43,010 nt of DNA. Source: Roseiflexus sp. Its GTDB lineage: Bacteria; Chloroflexota; Chloroflexia; Chloroflexales; Roseiflexaceae. A program made the position numbers and the translations under genes. Below, piece after piece: positions 15,928 through 24,933 of this stretch. The stretch lies in assembly GCA_025062325.1 (NCBI GenBank), contig JANXAL010000142.1:1-43010 (forward strand), written 5' to 3'. The notes under the pieces were generated by a model. It saw only the letters and a list, made by a program, of their open reading frames with translations. It made no database searches and had not been told where the DNA came from. Positions within the stretch are counted from its first letter, which is position 1, and each line of letters opens with the position of its first letter.

Positions 15928-18900
15928 ATGACACCGGTTTCTTACCTGTCTTCCGACATCCTGCCTCCAGCGGTTGCAGCCGTGGCGGAATATCCGCATC
16001 TCTATCACCAGACTGCGCATGCGCTGGAGGTGCAGACGCAACGCATTATCGAACGGTGCGCATCGTTCGTCTCACGTCCCGCTGCAGTAGCACTGCTCGA
16101 ACAGGCAGTGCACGATTGTGACAGGGGCATCATAGCGCTGGATTGTAACCATGGCGGCGGTGCAACGGCGTTGATCTGCTGGCTTGCCGCAACGCGCCGC
16201 TGGGCGTTCTGGCTGCCCGAAGATGATGCTGGCGGCGGTCTAGCGGCGCTCTGCGCTCAGATTCTGGCGCTCGCCAATCTGCCAATACCACTGGTTCCCC
16301 CTATCGCTTCACGCGACGCACTGACTCTCGAGCGTCTGCTCGCGGAAGCGTCAGAAGGGCGGCAGACTAGCGATCCGCTGATCATCGTCATTGGGCGCAT
16401 GCCAGACGACACTGATGTGCCTGTACCGCCTCCGCTGCCGGTCAGCCTTCCTCCCAGTGCTGTGGTCATAATGCCGACGACGCCGGATATCCAACAACCG
16501 GTGATTGGCGCGCATTTTGCTGCTCGTGTGCCGCTGCGGGCAGACGAAGCCTGGCTGGCGGAGATTGCCGCTCACCTGAGCGGAAATCGTCGCTTGGCAA
16601 CAATCCTGGCGTCACGCAGCCAGGGATCGCCGCTCTATCTTCGGCTGGCCATCGGGTTGCTGGCAGGTCGGATGCTCGATGCGAAACGTCTTCCCTACGG
16701 ACTAACCGAGCTGCATCAGCGCTGGTGGGAGGGATTGGACGCGCAAGGGCGCGCGCTGGCATACATCCTTGCCGCTGCCCGTGAGCCATTGCCGCTACCG
16801 CTGGCAGCGGCGCTGGCGGAATGCGCCGAAGCGACAGCGACGCGCCTGGTGCAGCGCTGGGGTCCGCTCATTGAGCGCACCGATGCAGGTATTCGGTTGT
16901 ACCATCGCGCCACACGCGCATTCGTCACCGCAATGTCGGACGATAACCTGGCATCCGCTCATGCACGCTTCGTCGAACTGACCCTTGCACAGTCGAACGG
17001 GACGCCAGAGCGGCCGGGCTGGCGGGACGAGATAGTGCTGAGCCGTGAATTTGCTCGCCACAGCGCCCTCGGCGGCGCCGCAACGCGCACGGCGATACAC
17101 AGTATCGTCCGGCGCGCATGGGTGCGCGCGCAGGAGCGCCGTACCGGCAATCTGAGCAACGCTGCCATCGACGGGTTATGGGCGCTGCGCGCAGCAGCCG
17201 AGACCGACTCGGCGCTCGAGTTGGTGCGCGCCGCAGCCCTGACCGGCGGGCTGACCTTTCTGGCGCGCAGTCTGCCGCCCCATGCACCCGCTGAAGTGCT
17301 CGCAACCGCTGTGGACCGTGGACAACCGCGTGATGCAACGATGAAGCGCATCCGGGCAATGATCGATCAGTTGCCGGATGGGCGTGACAAGGCGCTGGCA
17401 TTGCGCAACCTCGGCGAAGTCTGCTACGCGATGCGGATGCGTGCACAAGCAATGCGGATGCTCTCCGAAGCGCTCGACCTCGAAGCGCCTGGTCCTACCC
17501 GTCAGTGGCGCGACCAGCATGAAGAAACCCTCGTCGCGCTAGCGCGCGCTGCAATTGGCATTGGCGCGCCCGATACGGCGCTTGGCATCACCACACGCAT
17601 TGTCCACACTGAGCGACGCGGCATGATTGAAACCGAAGTCGTGCGCTGGCTGATCGCCCATGGACGATTGAGCCGTGCTGAAGAGGTAGCATACGCTATT
17701 GCGCACCCAGGAAATCATGACTGGGCAATGGCGGAAGTAGCGATTGCGCACGCGCATGCCGGCAATTATGAGCGTGCTAGCTTCGTGCTCGACACCCTGC
17801 GTACCGCCACGGCAGTTGCTTGGGTCACCGCCGAACTGGCGTGTGACGCAGCGCGGCGCGGCAGCCCGCACGTAGCCGATCAGGTGATGCGCCTGCCAAA
17901 CCCAACGCTACGCGACCGTGCGCTGGCCCAGGTGGCGCGCACGCTCATTGTGCAGGTCGCGCCGGAAACTGCGCTCGAAGTCGCGCGTATGATCGACGAC
18001 CACGAAACTCGCGCCCGTTGTCTGATCGATATGGCGCTCGACCATCCGCCGGTTGCGGCGCAGGCGCTCGACGAAGCCGCAACGGCCGCTATCGCTGTCG
18101 AAGGTGAGGAACGGGCATCGGTGATCGCGGCGCTGGCGGCGGCTGAAGCCGCCAGCGGGCAACTCGAGGTTGGTATGCGCATGGCGGCGCTGCTGCCCGA
18201 AGGGGAAGAGCGCGACCGCGCTCATTCGCGCATTGCGATTGCTCTGGCGCGCCGGGGCGACTACGCGACGGCTGAGACCGTCGCGCTGACTATTGCCGAT
18301 GAAGACGAACGCGGTTGGGCGCTCGACGAGCTAGCGCGCATCCTGGCATCGAACGGGCGTCACCGTGAGGCATTTGCGCTGGCGGCGCAGATTGGCGACG
18401 ACGCGGCGCGGGCGCGGCTCGAAGCCGACCTAACAATCGCTTGGGCGCGGTCTGGCGCAGCAGCAGCAGCCCATGCGCGCGCCGAGCAGATCGCTGTGCC
18501 CGCCGAGCGGGCGCGTGCACAGGCAGCGATTGCCCAACCGCTGGTCGAATCCGGTGCGCGAGCGCGCGTCTTCACCAGCATCGCCGATGTGTTGCCCCCC
18601 GACATGCGTAGTCGCTACTTGCTCGCCGCCGCACAGGCGCTTGCTGGCCATGGGTTGCCCGACGATGCTGAAGATGTAGCAAGGATTATCCCGCGACCGC
18701 TGGAACGTGCACGCGCCCTCGTCGCTACGGCGCACGCCGTCGCTAAACAGCAAGCCTTCCAACGCGCGCATTGCCTTCTCAGTCAGGCATTTCTGACCAT
18801 CGCCCCGCTTGGACGCACCGAGACGCTCCAATGCATCGGCTGGGCTGCCGACGCGCTGGCGCTGATCGGCGGCGCGGACCTGCTGCTGACTGCCGCTGCC

Positions 18901-18936
18901 GCCCTTGACGAGATCGACTCCTGGCTCGTTGAGTAG
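15928..18936 (+). CDS. Large STAND-like protein with degenerate P-loop and C-terminal helical repeats
   Basis: The protein has 1002 residues. Residues 47-90 align in style with the start of STAND/NACHT-type ATPase modules (FVSRPAAVALLEQAV, then the P-loop region). Where the family has GxxGxGKT, this protein has CNHGGGAT (residues 73-80), so the Walker A lysine is replaced by Ala. The Walker B-like strand PLIIVIGRMPDD (150-161) lacks the usual acidic pair at the strand end. Residues about 250-370 could be a winged-helix-like connector. From about 400 to 1000 the sequence is a solenoid of roughly 34-residue helical repeats rich in Ala and Arg (A..VA..I.D..ERA.AL..IA), TPR/HEAT-like. It is probably a scaffold or sensor that does not hydrolyse ATP in the normal way. 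Function is unknown. It converges with the NYN gene. Confidence 0.8.
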   Translation: MTPVSYLSSDILPPAVAAVAEYPHLYHQTAHALEVQTQRIIERCASFVSRPAAVALLEQAVHDCDRGIIALDCNHGGGATALICWLAATRRWAFWLPEDDAGGGLAALCAQILALANLPIPLVPPIASRDALTLERLLAEASEGRQTSDPLIIVIGRMPDDTDVPVPPPLPVSLPPSAVVIMPTTPDIQQPVIGAHFAARVPLRADEAWLAEIAAHLSGNRRLATILASRSQGSPLYLRLAIGLLAGRMLDAKRLPYGLTELHQRWWEGLDAQGRALAYILAAAREPLPLPLAAALAECAEATATRLVQRWGPLIERTDAGIRLYHRATRAFVTAMSDDNLASAHARFVELTLAQSNGTPERPGWRDEIVLSREFARHSALGGAATRTAIHSIVRRAWVRAQERRTGNLSNAAIDGLWALRAAAETDSALELVRAAALTGGLTFLARSLPPHAPAEVLATAVDRGQPRDATMKRIRAMIDQLPDGRDKALALRNLGEVCYAMRMRAQAMRMLSEALDLEAPGPTRQWRDQHEETLVALARAAIGIGAPDTALGITTRIVHTERRGMIETEVVRWLIAHGRLSRAEEVAYAIAHPGNHDWAMAEVAIAHAHAGNYERASFVLDTLRTATAVAWVTAELACDAARRGSPHVADQVMRLPNPTLRDRALAQVARTLIVQVAPETALEVARMIDDHETRARCLIDMALDHPPVAAQALDEAATAAIAVEGEERASVIAALAAAEAASGQLEVGMRMAALLPEGEERDRAHSRIAIALARRGDYATAETVALTIADEDERGWALDELARILASNGRHREAFALAAQIGDDAARARLEADLTIAWARSGAAAAAHARAEQIAVPAERARAQAAIAQPLVESGARARVFTSIADVLPPDMRSRYLLAAAQALAGHGLPDDAEDVARIIPRPLERARALVATAHAVAKQQAFQRAHCLLSQAFLTIAPLGRTETLQCIGWAADALALIGGADLLLTAAAALDEIDSWLVE

Positions 18937-19311
18937 GGCGAGGCGCGAGGCGCGAGGAAGGTTGCAGGCAGGTGTTGAACGTTGCACGTTGAACGTTGCG
19001 CACAGGGCGGCGGGAGGGTTGCAGGCGCGAAGATTCCAGGCGGAAGGGTGCGGAGTTGCCGGTAGAGCCATTGCACCGCAACGGCTCGAAACCGTTTTTC
19101 AGCCACATAACGCACCGGTAGTCGCTGTCGTGTGCTGGCAGCGACGTTGCACCGCAACGTCATAGAGCATTGCCCGTTGTCTGCGGCGCCGTAGGGTGGG
19201 GGTGCGCCGCTAGCCCGCCCGCAGCGAGCGGCGGGTAGGGACGCGCTGCTAACATGCCCGCAGCGCGGCCGCGAAACCGCACTGAAGGCACATTCCCGTC
19301 TGCATCAGAAA
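18937..19311. other. Intergenic stretch with short repeats and stem-loops
   Basis: There is no gene. GTTGAACGTTGCAC is repeated in tandem at about 18974-19000. TTGCACCGCAACG occurs twice, each inside an inverted repeat: GAGCC...GGCTC near 19065 and GACGTTGC/GCAACGTC at 19143-19161 (8-bp stem, 3-nt loop). The latter may terminate the converging genes, although no T-run follows. A GC-rich segment with GCCCGCAGCG motifs fills 19190-19290. Confidence 0.5.
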
Positions 19312-20544
19312 TTATGCGGCAGAAACAAAATCGTCTGCTATAGCTTCCTGTACTGCTTCTTTCTTGATAAGCATCTTTGCCTCGGCGATCAGATCGCTAA
19401 GCTGTTTGTCATCATAACTGCCATACAACAAGTTCCTTATAACCTCTGGTTCTTCCGCCATGTTGTTCTCCTGGAGAGCCGACAGCAACCTTGTCAGGAG
19501 AGCAATATCGACGTCACGCACAAAGTCCGCTTTCTCTACCGCTCTTAGCAGTTTTTCCTCCTGCGCATCTTCGGAGGTGGTGAGAATGAGGTTTGCTTTA
19601 TGCAGTATGGATAATGCTTTGTTGATGTCTGTCAAGGATGCATTGGTAGTCGAGGAAAGTATATCCTTCAATTCTGTTTTTGATTTTGGACCCAAGATAA
19701 GCACTTGTTTATACACGTCCAAAAGAACATCCTTTGGAACAGTGCGCCAATTCCGCTTTCTTAGAAGTCGACGATAAAGTTCTTCTCTGGATACCGATTC
19801 CTCAATACTGCTCACTGAAACCGCCTCTGTGCCTTGTAGAGAAGAGTCAGAAGCGGGATGGGCGGTCCAAACGCACGTTTGCGGATCAAAGTGCAACTTT
19901 ATAGTATCTACCTTCTTTAAGAAATCGGTAAAAGATCTGAAACCCAGCGTTTTCTCATCAAAGGAGCTATCTATGTTAATCATCGCATCCTTTATAGCGG
20001 AACAGGGAACTGGCCTTCCAAACGCTCGAAAAACTTTCTCTGCTAAATCAATAGCATCGTCAAGCGTAGATTGTTTCCTTTCTTTATCTGCGTCCGTATC
20101 GGTCTTCAGGTCGATGTATATGTATCTAGAGCAGGATGTCTTCACACATTCGCTGAGTGGAGATTTCGGTCCCACACCGACTACTTCCTTACCTATTTCT
20201 CTAAGCTTTCGAAAGAGCGGAGAAAAATCGGAGTCGCCGGTAGCGAGAACAAACCACCTTACATCCCGAAGTCTTAGAGCATGTTCCATAACATCGATGG
20301 TTAGCTGAATATCGGACGAATTTTTGCCGCTAACCGGATGATAATTATGAATCAGCTCAAATCCCTGTTGTACTAGTCCGAGCTGCAACTGCTGAAGATG
20401 GGAGTTTGACCAATTCCCATAAGCCCTTCTTACGATTGATTGTCCAATCGTGCTCATTTCCGCGACAATCTGCGCAGGTCCGTCGTTTTTCACCCAACTT
20501 GTCAGATTTTCAACATCTATAAAGATTGCAATTTTCTCCGTCAC
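19312..20544 (-). CDS. NYN-domain putative ribonuclease with OST-HTH/LOTUS-like domain
   Basis: The protein has 410 residues; the start is a GTG with GGAGG eight bases upstream. The NYN (PIN-like) domain spans about 1-150: IAIFIDVENL gives Asp10, SSDIQLTIDVMEHA gives Asp78 and Asp84, and LATGDSDFSPLFRKLREIG gives Asp104 and Asp106. These are the acidic residues expected for metal-dependent RNA cleavage. Residues about 164-235 look like an OST-HTH (LOTUS) RNA-binding domain. A further helical part, about 250-400, contains another winged-helix-like unit. Base composition is markedly more AT-rich than the neighbours, so recent acquisition is likely. LabA/DUF88-like proteins of this kind are poorly understood. 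It has no operon partner on its strand. Confidence 0.85.
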   Translation of the reverse strand: MTEKIAIFIDVENLTSWVKNDGPAQIVAEMSTIGQSIVRRAYGNWSNSHLQQLQLGLVQQGFELIHNYHPVSGKNSSDIQLTIDVMEHALRLRDVRWFVLATGDSDFSPLFRKLREIGKEVVGVGPKSPLSECVKTSCSRYIYIDLKTDTDADKERKQSTLDDAIDLAEKVFRAFGRPVPCSAIKDAMINIDSSFDEKTLGFRSFTDFLKKVDTIKLHFDPQTCVWTAHPASDSSLQGTEAVSVSSIEESVSREELYRRLLRKRNWRTVPKDVLLDVYKQVLILGPKSKTELKDILSSTTNASLTDINKALSILHKANLILTTSEDAQEEKLLRAVEKADFVRDVDIALLTRLLSALQENNMAEEPEVIRNLLYGSYDDKQLSDLIAEAKMLIKKEAVQEAIADDFVSAA

Positions 20545-21166
20545 TGCCTTTTCCTCCGTCAGTTCTGATTCTAAGACTCCTCTTTCATCGCCAGAGTTCC
20601 GCCACTGGCTCTATAGGCTGGAGCAAAATGTTGTGGTAGCTGTACCCAACGTGAGCACCCGGATAGATATTGTATCTACAGAATACGCGAAGTGATGACT
20701 GGAGGCCTTTGCTGTTGAGATCATAATTCAACTAGATCTTCCTGTCAAGAAGTCTGCTCACTCTAACTGCCCTTACCAGACAAACGTTCCGCTGCGCTTT
20801 CCTGACCAGGCGCCAGGCTATTTCCCAAACGCTGAGCGAAAATGGGCGATGATGGCCCGAACTCCTGGTGGAGACCTGAGCCTGATCCATCGCTTGGCCT
20901 CCCAAATGCTGATCGAAAATGGATGATGATGGCTGCATTACGTGCGCAACCGCTTCCATATGGCCACATTAGTAAGGCTACCCAAAAGGGCTAACGCAAG
21001 CGGTCTTCGCGCCAACCCTTTCGAGGAATGCCGCAGACTCTCCGTTCTCAGTTCTTGGTTCCGGGTTCTCTCACTTCCGTCAAACGCAGCGCGAACAGTG
21101 GTATCATGGCGCGTCTGACAGCCTTTATGGTCAATCCTTAAGGAACAACGGAAAGGCATTCGTTCC
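20545..21166. other. Divergent intergenic region between NYN and ino1 genes
   Basis: No gene was recognised. The left part continues the AT-rich character of the NYN gene, the right part carries the ino1 start region with GGAAAGG at about 21150. A pair of 33-bp direct repeats lies in the middle. No strong promoter hexamers with proper spacing were found for ino1. Confidence 0.4.
20824..20933. repeat. Two 33-bp direct repeats
   Basis: CCCAAACGCTGAGCGAAAAT... at 20824-20856 and CCCAAATGCTGATCGAAAAT... at 20901-20933 are alike over 33 bp with few mismatches; both end GATGATGGC. They are separated by 44 bp. They could be binding sites or remnants of a duplication at the edge of the acquired NYN segment. 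Confidence 0.75.
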
Positions 21167-22237
21167 ATGTCGAAGAAAGTCCGTGTTGCAATCATTGGCG
21201 TTGGCAACTGCGCCTCATCACTGGTGCAGGGGGTCGAGTACTATCGCAACGCTAGACCCGACGAGTTCGTACCAGGTCTGATGCACGTCAACCTTGGCGG
21301 CTACCACGTTGGCGATATCGAGTTTTCAGCAGCGTTCGACATTGCCGACACGAAGGTTGGCAAAGACCTCTCGGAGGCAATCTTCGCACCGCCGAACAAT
21401 ACGTATCGTTTCGCCCATGTGCCGTACCTCGGCGTGCCGGTGCATCGCGGGATGACCCACGACGGTCTGGGGAAATTGTTGAGCCAGAAGGTGCGCAAGG
21501 CGCCAGGTTCGACCGATGACATTGTCGGCATTCTACGCTCTACCCGCACGGATGTTGTGGTGTCGTACCTGCCCGTCGGCAGCGAAATGGCGACCAAATG
21601 GTACGTAGAGCAGATCCTGGAAGCCGGATGCGGCTTCGTCAACTGCGTGCCGGTCTTTATCGCCAGTCAGGCGTACTGGCGAAAACGCTTCGAGGATCGC
21701 GGGTTGCCGATCATTGGCGATGACATCAAGAGTCAGCTCGGCGCAACCATCACGCATCGGGTGCTGACGGCGCTGTTCCGCGAACGCGGCGTGCGCCTCG
21801 ACCGCACCTATCAGTTGAATTTTGGCGGCAACACTGATTTCTATAACATGCTTGAGCGTGAGCGCCTGGAAAGCAAGAAGATCAGCAAAACCAACGCCGT
21901 CACCAGTCAGCTCGATTACGACCTTCCCGATGATGCCGTGCACATCGGTCCGAGCGATTATATCCCCTGGCTGGAAGATCGCAAGTGGTGCTACATCCGC
22001 ATGGAGGGTACTACCTTCGGGAATGTGCCGATCAATCTCGAATTGAAACTCGAAGTCTGGGACTCGCCCAATTCGGCTGGCGTCGTGATTGATGCAGTGC
22101 GCTGCATCAAACTGGCGCTTGATCGCAAGATTGCTGGCGCGCTGATCGGTCCGAGCGCTTATTTCATGAAGACGCCGCCGCAGCAAATGACTGACCATGA
22201 GGCGCGGCGGCTGACCGAGGAGTTCATCGCCGGGTAA
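21167..22237 (+). CDS. ino1: Inositol-3-phosphate synthase
   Basis: The protein has 356 residues, the usual size for the short bacterial and archaeal form. The NAD-binding fold starts [22 protein letters not shown]. Conserved features include [19 protein letters not shown], the [15 protein letters not shown] segment, the [12 protein letters not shown] core and [17 protein letters not shown]. The enzyme converts glucose 6-phosphate to 1L-myo-inositol 1-phosphate with NAD as transient oxidant, the entry into inositol lipids or inositol solutes. GGAAAGG precedes the ATG at a somewhat long distance. It is a single gene with no neighbours of the same pathway in view. Confidence 0.96.
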   Translation: MSKKVRVAIIGVGNCASSLVQGVEYYRNARPDEFVPGLMHVNLGGYHVGDIEFSAAFDIADTKVGKDLSEAIFAPPNNTYRFAHVPYLGVPVHRGMTHDGLGKLLSQKVRKAPGSTDDIVGILRSTRTDVVVSYLPVGSEMATKWYVEQILEAGCGFVNCVPVFIASQAYWRKRFEDRGLPIIGDDIKSQLGATITHRVLTALFRERGVRLDRTYQLNFGGNTDFYNMLERERLESKKISKTNAVTSQLDYDLPDDAVHIGPSDYIPWLEDRKWCYIRMEGTTFGNVPINLELKLEVWDSPNSAGVVIDAVRCIKLALDRKIAGALIGPSAYFMKTPPQQMTDHEARRLTEEFIAG

Positions 22238-22348
22238 GGTGCAAATGTACGCTTGACAATCGTTATGCGACAACGTAAGATAGGATCGCAATAGAGCGCT
22301 GGATAGCGCCATAATCCGTCAATGCAGATGTGACACGCCCCGGGTGTA

Positions 22349-22376
22349 TCAGACTTCGCAAGGACGAAGTTTCTGA
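22349..22376 (+). terminator. Stem-loop downstream of ino1, possible terminator
   Basis: TCAGACTTCG and CGAAGTTTCTGA pair around CAAGGA with a two-base bulge. It lies 112 bp after the ino1 stop. No T-run follows, so termination is only a possibility. Confidence 0.3.
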
Positions 22377-22397
22377 CAAGCCCTCACGGTGAGTCGC

Positions 22398-22775
22398 CTG
22401 CGTGCGGCATATTGTTCTGGCGATCCCCCTGCTGATCGTCTGTTTCAGACATCAGGATGCCTTACCTTCCACCTTCTCCCCTGGTGGGAGAAGGTGGCAG
22501 GGGGGATCTCACATGTGTAGATTTTTTCGGCAAGGCCTTACGCTGTATCGCCCGTTGTACGCATTAGGACGCGCACACTCCCCCTTCTCCCTCCCCAACT
22601 CCCTGCATGCGGGGGCGCGGGGTCCTGACGCTGAATGGAGCGGCGTCGAATCGCCCCAACTCCCCGCATGCGGGGGCGCGGGGGTGGGAGAAGCGGGAGA
22701 GGGGGGATGAGGGGAAAACGAGCGTCGAGACGCGGAAGATACGCTGCGTATCTGAACAACTCTATCCCTGAGAGG
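22398..22775. repeat. Cluster II of compound intergenic repeat B
   Basis: Left modules are at 22400-22462 (GTTTCAGACATCAGGATGCC) and 22510-22575 (GTGTAGATTTTTTCGGCAAG). A hairpin field of CTCCCC...GGGGGCG units follows, then a right module GCGTCGAGACGCGGAAGATA at about 22721, ending CTATCCCTGAGAG. It is the same architecture as 14830-15895. There is no gene. It ends shortly before the secreted-protein gene. Confidence 0.8.
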
Positions 22776-22852
22776 CAGGGAACGAGGAAAAGATCGTCGG
22801 GGCGCGGCAAGAACGTTCACATCAGTTCCACTGAATGGCTGAAGGAGGCGCC

Positions 22853-24823
22853 GTGTTCGTGATCGTCAGGAAATGCCGGGTATTCTCCTCTCTAACGGCG
22901 CTGCTGATTATGGCGTCGATGTGGATCGGCACTCTGGCGCAACCAGTCACTGCCCAGAGCGATCTGCGCTACTTTGCGGAAACCGGGCATTATTTGCGCG
23001 GCGCCTTCCGCGCCTACTGGGAGCGCAACGGCGGCCTGGCCATCTTTGGTTTCCCGATTACCGAGGAGTACCGCCGATCCGACGGGCGGATCGTGCAGTG
23101 GTTCCAGCGCGCCCGCTTCGAACTGGCGCAGGCCAATCCGCCGGTGGTACAGCTTGGGAATCTGGGGCGCGAGTTCACTGGTGATCGCATCTTCCCACAG
23201 GCGCCACCGCAACCGAGCACCTCGCGCGTCCGCTACTTCCCCGAAACCAACCACACCCTGCGCGGCCTCTTCAAGGAAACCTGGGAGCGGCGCGGCGGTC
23301 TTGCCATTTTTGGCTACCCGATTAGCGAGGAGATCTACGAGAATATTGACGGTCAGTGGACGCTGGTGCAGTACTTCGAGCGCCACCGTTTCGAATTACG
23401 CCTGTATCCGAGCCGCGTCGAGTTCGGTCTGCTCGGCGAGGCGCTGGCGCCGCCCCAATTGCGCGCTCCCTGGCCCCCTAACATCGCGCCCGATCAACCG
23501 TTGAATGAGGACGGCACACCATTCCCGCCTCCATTCCGCCCAGGGTTATTTGCGAATGCGCGCGTTATCGCCGAGGCGGATCAAACCTTCCGCATCGAAG
23601 GGGAGGGGTATCGCCCCGGCGAGCGCGTGCGCTTCTTGCTTTCCTCGCCGGAGTGCGAGTGTCGCCCTATAACGCTCGACGCCCAACCGCTGGCTGATGT
23701 CAACGGTTCGATCTCCTATGCGCAGGTGCGCTTCAGTGCACGCGATTATCCGCAGGGACGCTGGTACCTGACGGCGCAGGGGCAGACGAGCAATCGCACC
23801 GGAATTGCGCAGTTCTTCGTTGGCGTGACCCCGCCGGTCGGGCAACCCGGCGGGGTCTTCGTCGGCACTACCCCGCAGTCGGCAACGTTCGGTCAGGCAG
23901 TGATCGTCCAGGGAAGCGGCTTCCAGCCCAATGAACCGGTTAGCCTGTGGCTCACTGCGCCGGACCAGTCGGTGCGCGGCATTCCCGAGTCGCCGACTGC
24001 CGACGGCAATGGTTCGATCAGCGGTGCAAACATCCGGATCACGATTGATAACACCTTCCGCACTGGTACATGGTTCATTACAGCCCAGGGACGCAGCAGC
24101 GGTCGTCGGGCAATCGGAACGTTCCGCGTCGATACTGGCGCTGCGCCGCCGCCCTCGCTGCCGCCTGGCGATCCGGCGCGTCTCGGCATTCTCATCCACA
24201 ACGAACTGCGTGTCAGCGGCGCTGGCTCGATTACGCCGCTCGCTGCGCCGCCGGGATCGGGATTCATCTTCAACGCCAGCGGCTTCGATCCGAACGAAAA
24301 GGTCGGCGTCTGGCTGACGCGCCCGGCAGGAGCAGGTGTTGAACCAATTGATGAACGCCTGGTACAGCGTGAAGGGGGAAACGTGCGCGTCGCTTTCCGG
24401 GTGGAGCGCGATCAGCAGGGGATCTGGACGATCACCGCGCAGGGCGCCAGCACTGGGCGTGCCGTGACGGCGCCGTTCAAATTGACACGTGACTATGTCG
24501 CACCATTGGGAACGCCGCGCCCTGCCACCAGTCGCAACGCATCGGTCTCGCCTGCCGAGGGCGGGCAACGCACCACGTTCCGCCTGTCGGCGAGCGGATT
24601 CCGTGCCAATGAACTGCTAGAGTTCTGGGTGACATCGCCAGATGGTCTGTATGTGCTCAACACCCCGGTGCAGGCGGACAACCGTGGACGCATTGGCGTG
24701 TCGCCTGCGCTGGGGGTGCAACTCAGCGCACGCAATCCGACGGGAGTGTACGGGTACCACTATCGCGGTACGGTGAGCGGCGTGCGCGCTGATATCTACT
24801 TTACGTTCACGGGCGCGCCATAG
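22853..24823 (+). CDS. Secreted modular protein: two ERNGGLAIFG modules and four Ig-like repeats
   Basis: The protein has 656 residues from a GTG at 22853 with GAAGGAGG just upstream; an in-frame ATG at 22835 overlaps that RBS. A signal peptide is clear (basic start, hydrophobic SLTALLIMASMWIGTLA, cleavage after about TAQS). Two N-terminal modules of about 60 residues share FAETGH..RG.F...WERNGGLAIFG.PI and end in a QxFxRxRFE motif; they resemble LGFP-like repeats common in Chloroflexi exoproteins. Four C-terminal modules of about 100 residues follow, each with GSGF.PNE.V..W.T.P and W..TAQG..S.R, suggestive of Ig-like/TIG beta-sandwiches. No catalytic motif is visible. It is probably an exported adhesin or surface protein, which is inference. 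Confidence 0.85.
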   Translation: MFVIVRKCRVFSSLTALLIMASMWIGTLAQPVTAQSDLRYFAETGHYLRGAFRAYWERNGGLAIFGFPITEEYRRSDGRIVQWFQRARFELAQANPPVVQLGNLGREFTGDRIFPQAPPQPSTSRVRYFPETNHTLRGLFKETWERRGGLAIFGYPISEEIYENIDGQWTLVQYFERHRFELRLYPSRVEFGLLGEALAPPQLRAPWPPNIAPDQPLNEDGTPFPPPFRPGLFANARVIAEADQTFRIEGEGYRPGERVRFLLSSPECECRPITLDAQPLADVNGSISYAQVRFSARDYPQGRWYLTAQGQTSNRTGIAQFFVGVTPPVGQPGGVFVGTTPQSATFGQAVIVQGSGFQPNEPVSLWLTAPDQSVRGIPESPTADGNGSISGANIRITIDNTFRTGTWFITAQGRSSGRRAIGTFRVDTGAAPPPSLPPGDPARLGILIHNELRVSGAGSITPLAAPPGSGFIFNASGFDPNEKVGVWLTRPAGAGVEPIDERLVQREGGNVRVAFRVERDQQGIWTITAQGASTGRAVTAPFKLTRDYVAPLGTPRPATSRNASVSPAEGGQRTTFRLSASGFRANELLEFWVTSPDGLYVLNTPVQADNRGRIGVSPALGVQLSARNPTGVYGYHYRGTVSGVRADIYFTFTGAP

Positions 24824-24933
24824 CCGCCTCCCGCATGCTCAAAAGGCGGTGGAAGGCGCAAAAGCGCAAAATATTGTGGTCAAACAGCAATCTATGTGTC
24901 CTCGAGTCTTTGCACCCGACTCTGTAAATGCCT

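Noticed and set aside
23546-24568. Minus-strand frame of 340 codons opposite the secreted modular protein
   Set aside because: It is antisense to clear repeated Ig-like modules, with an Arg-rich composition typical of shadows.
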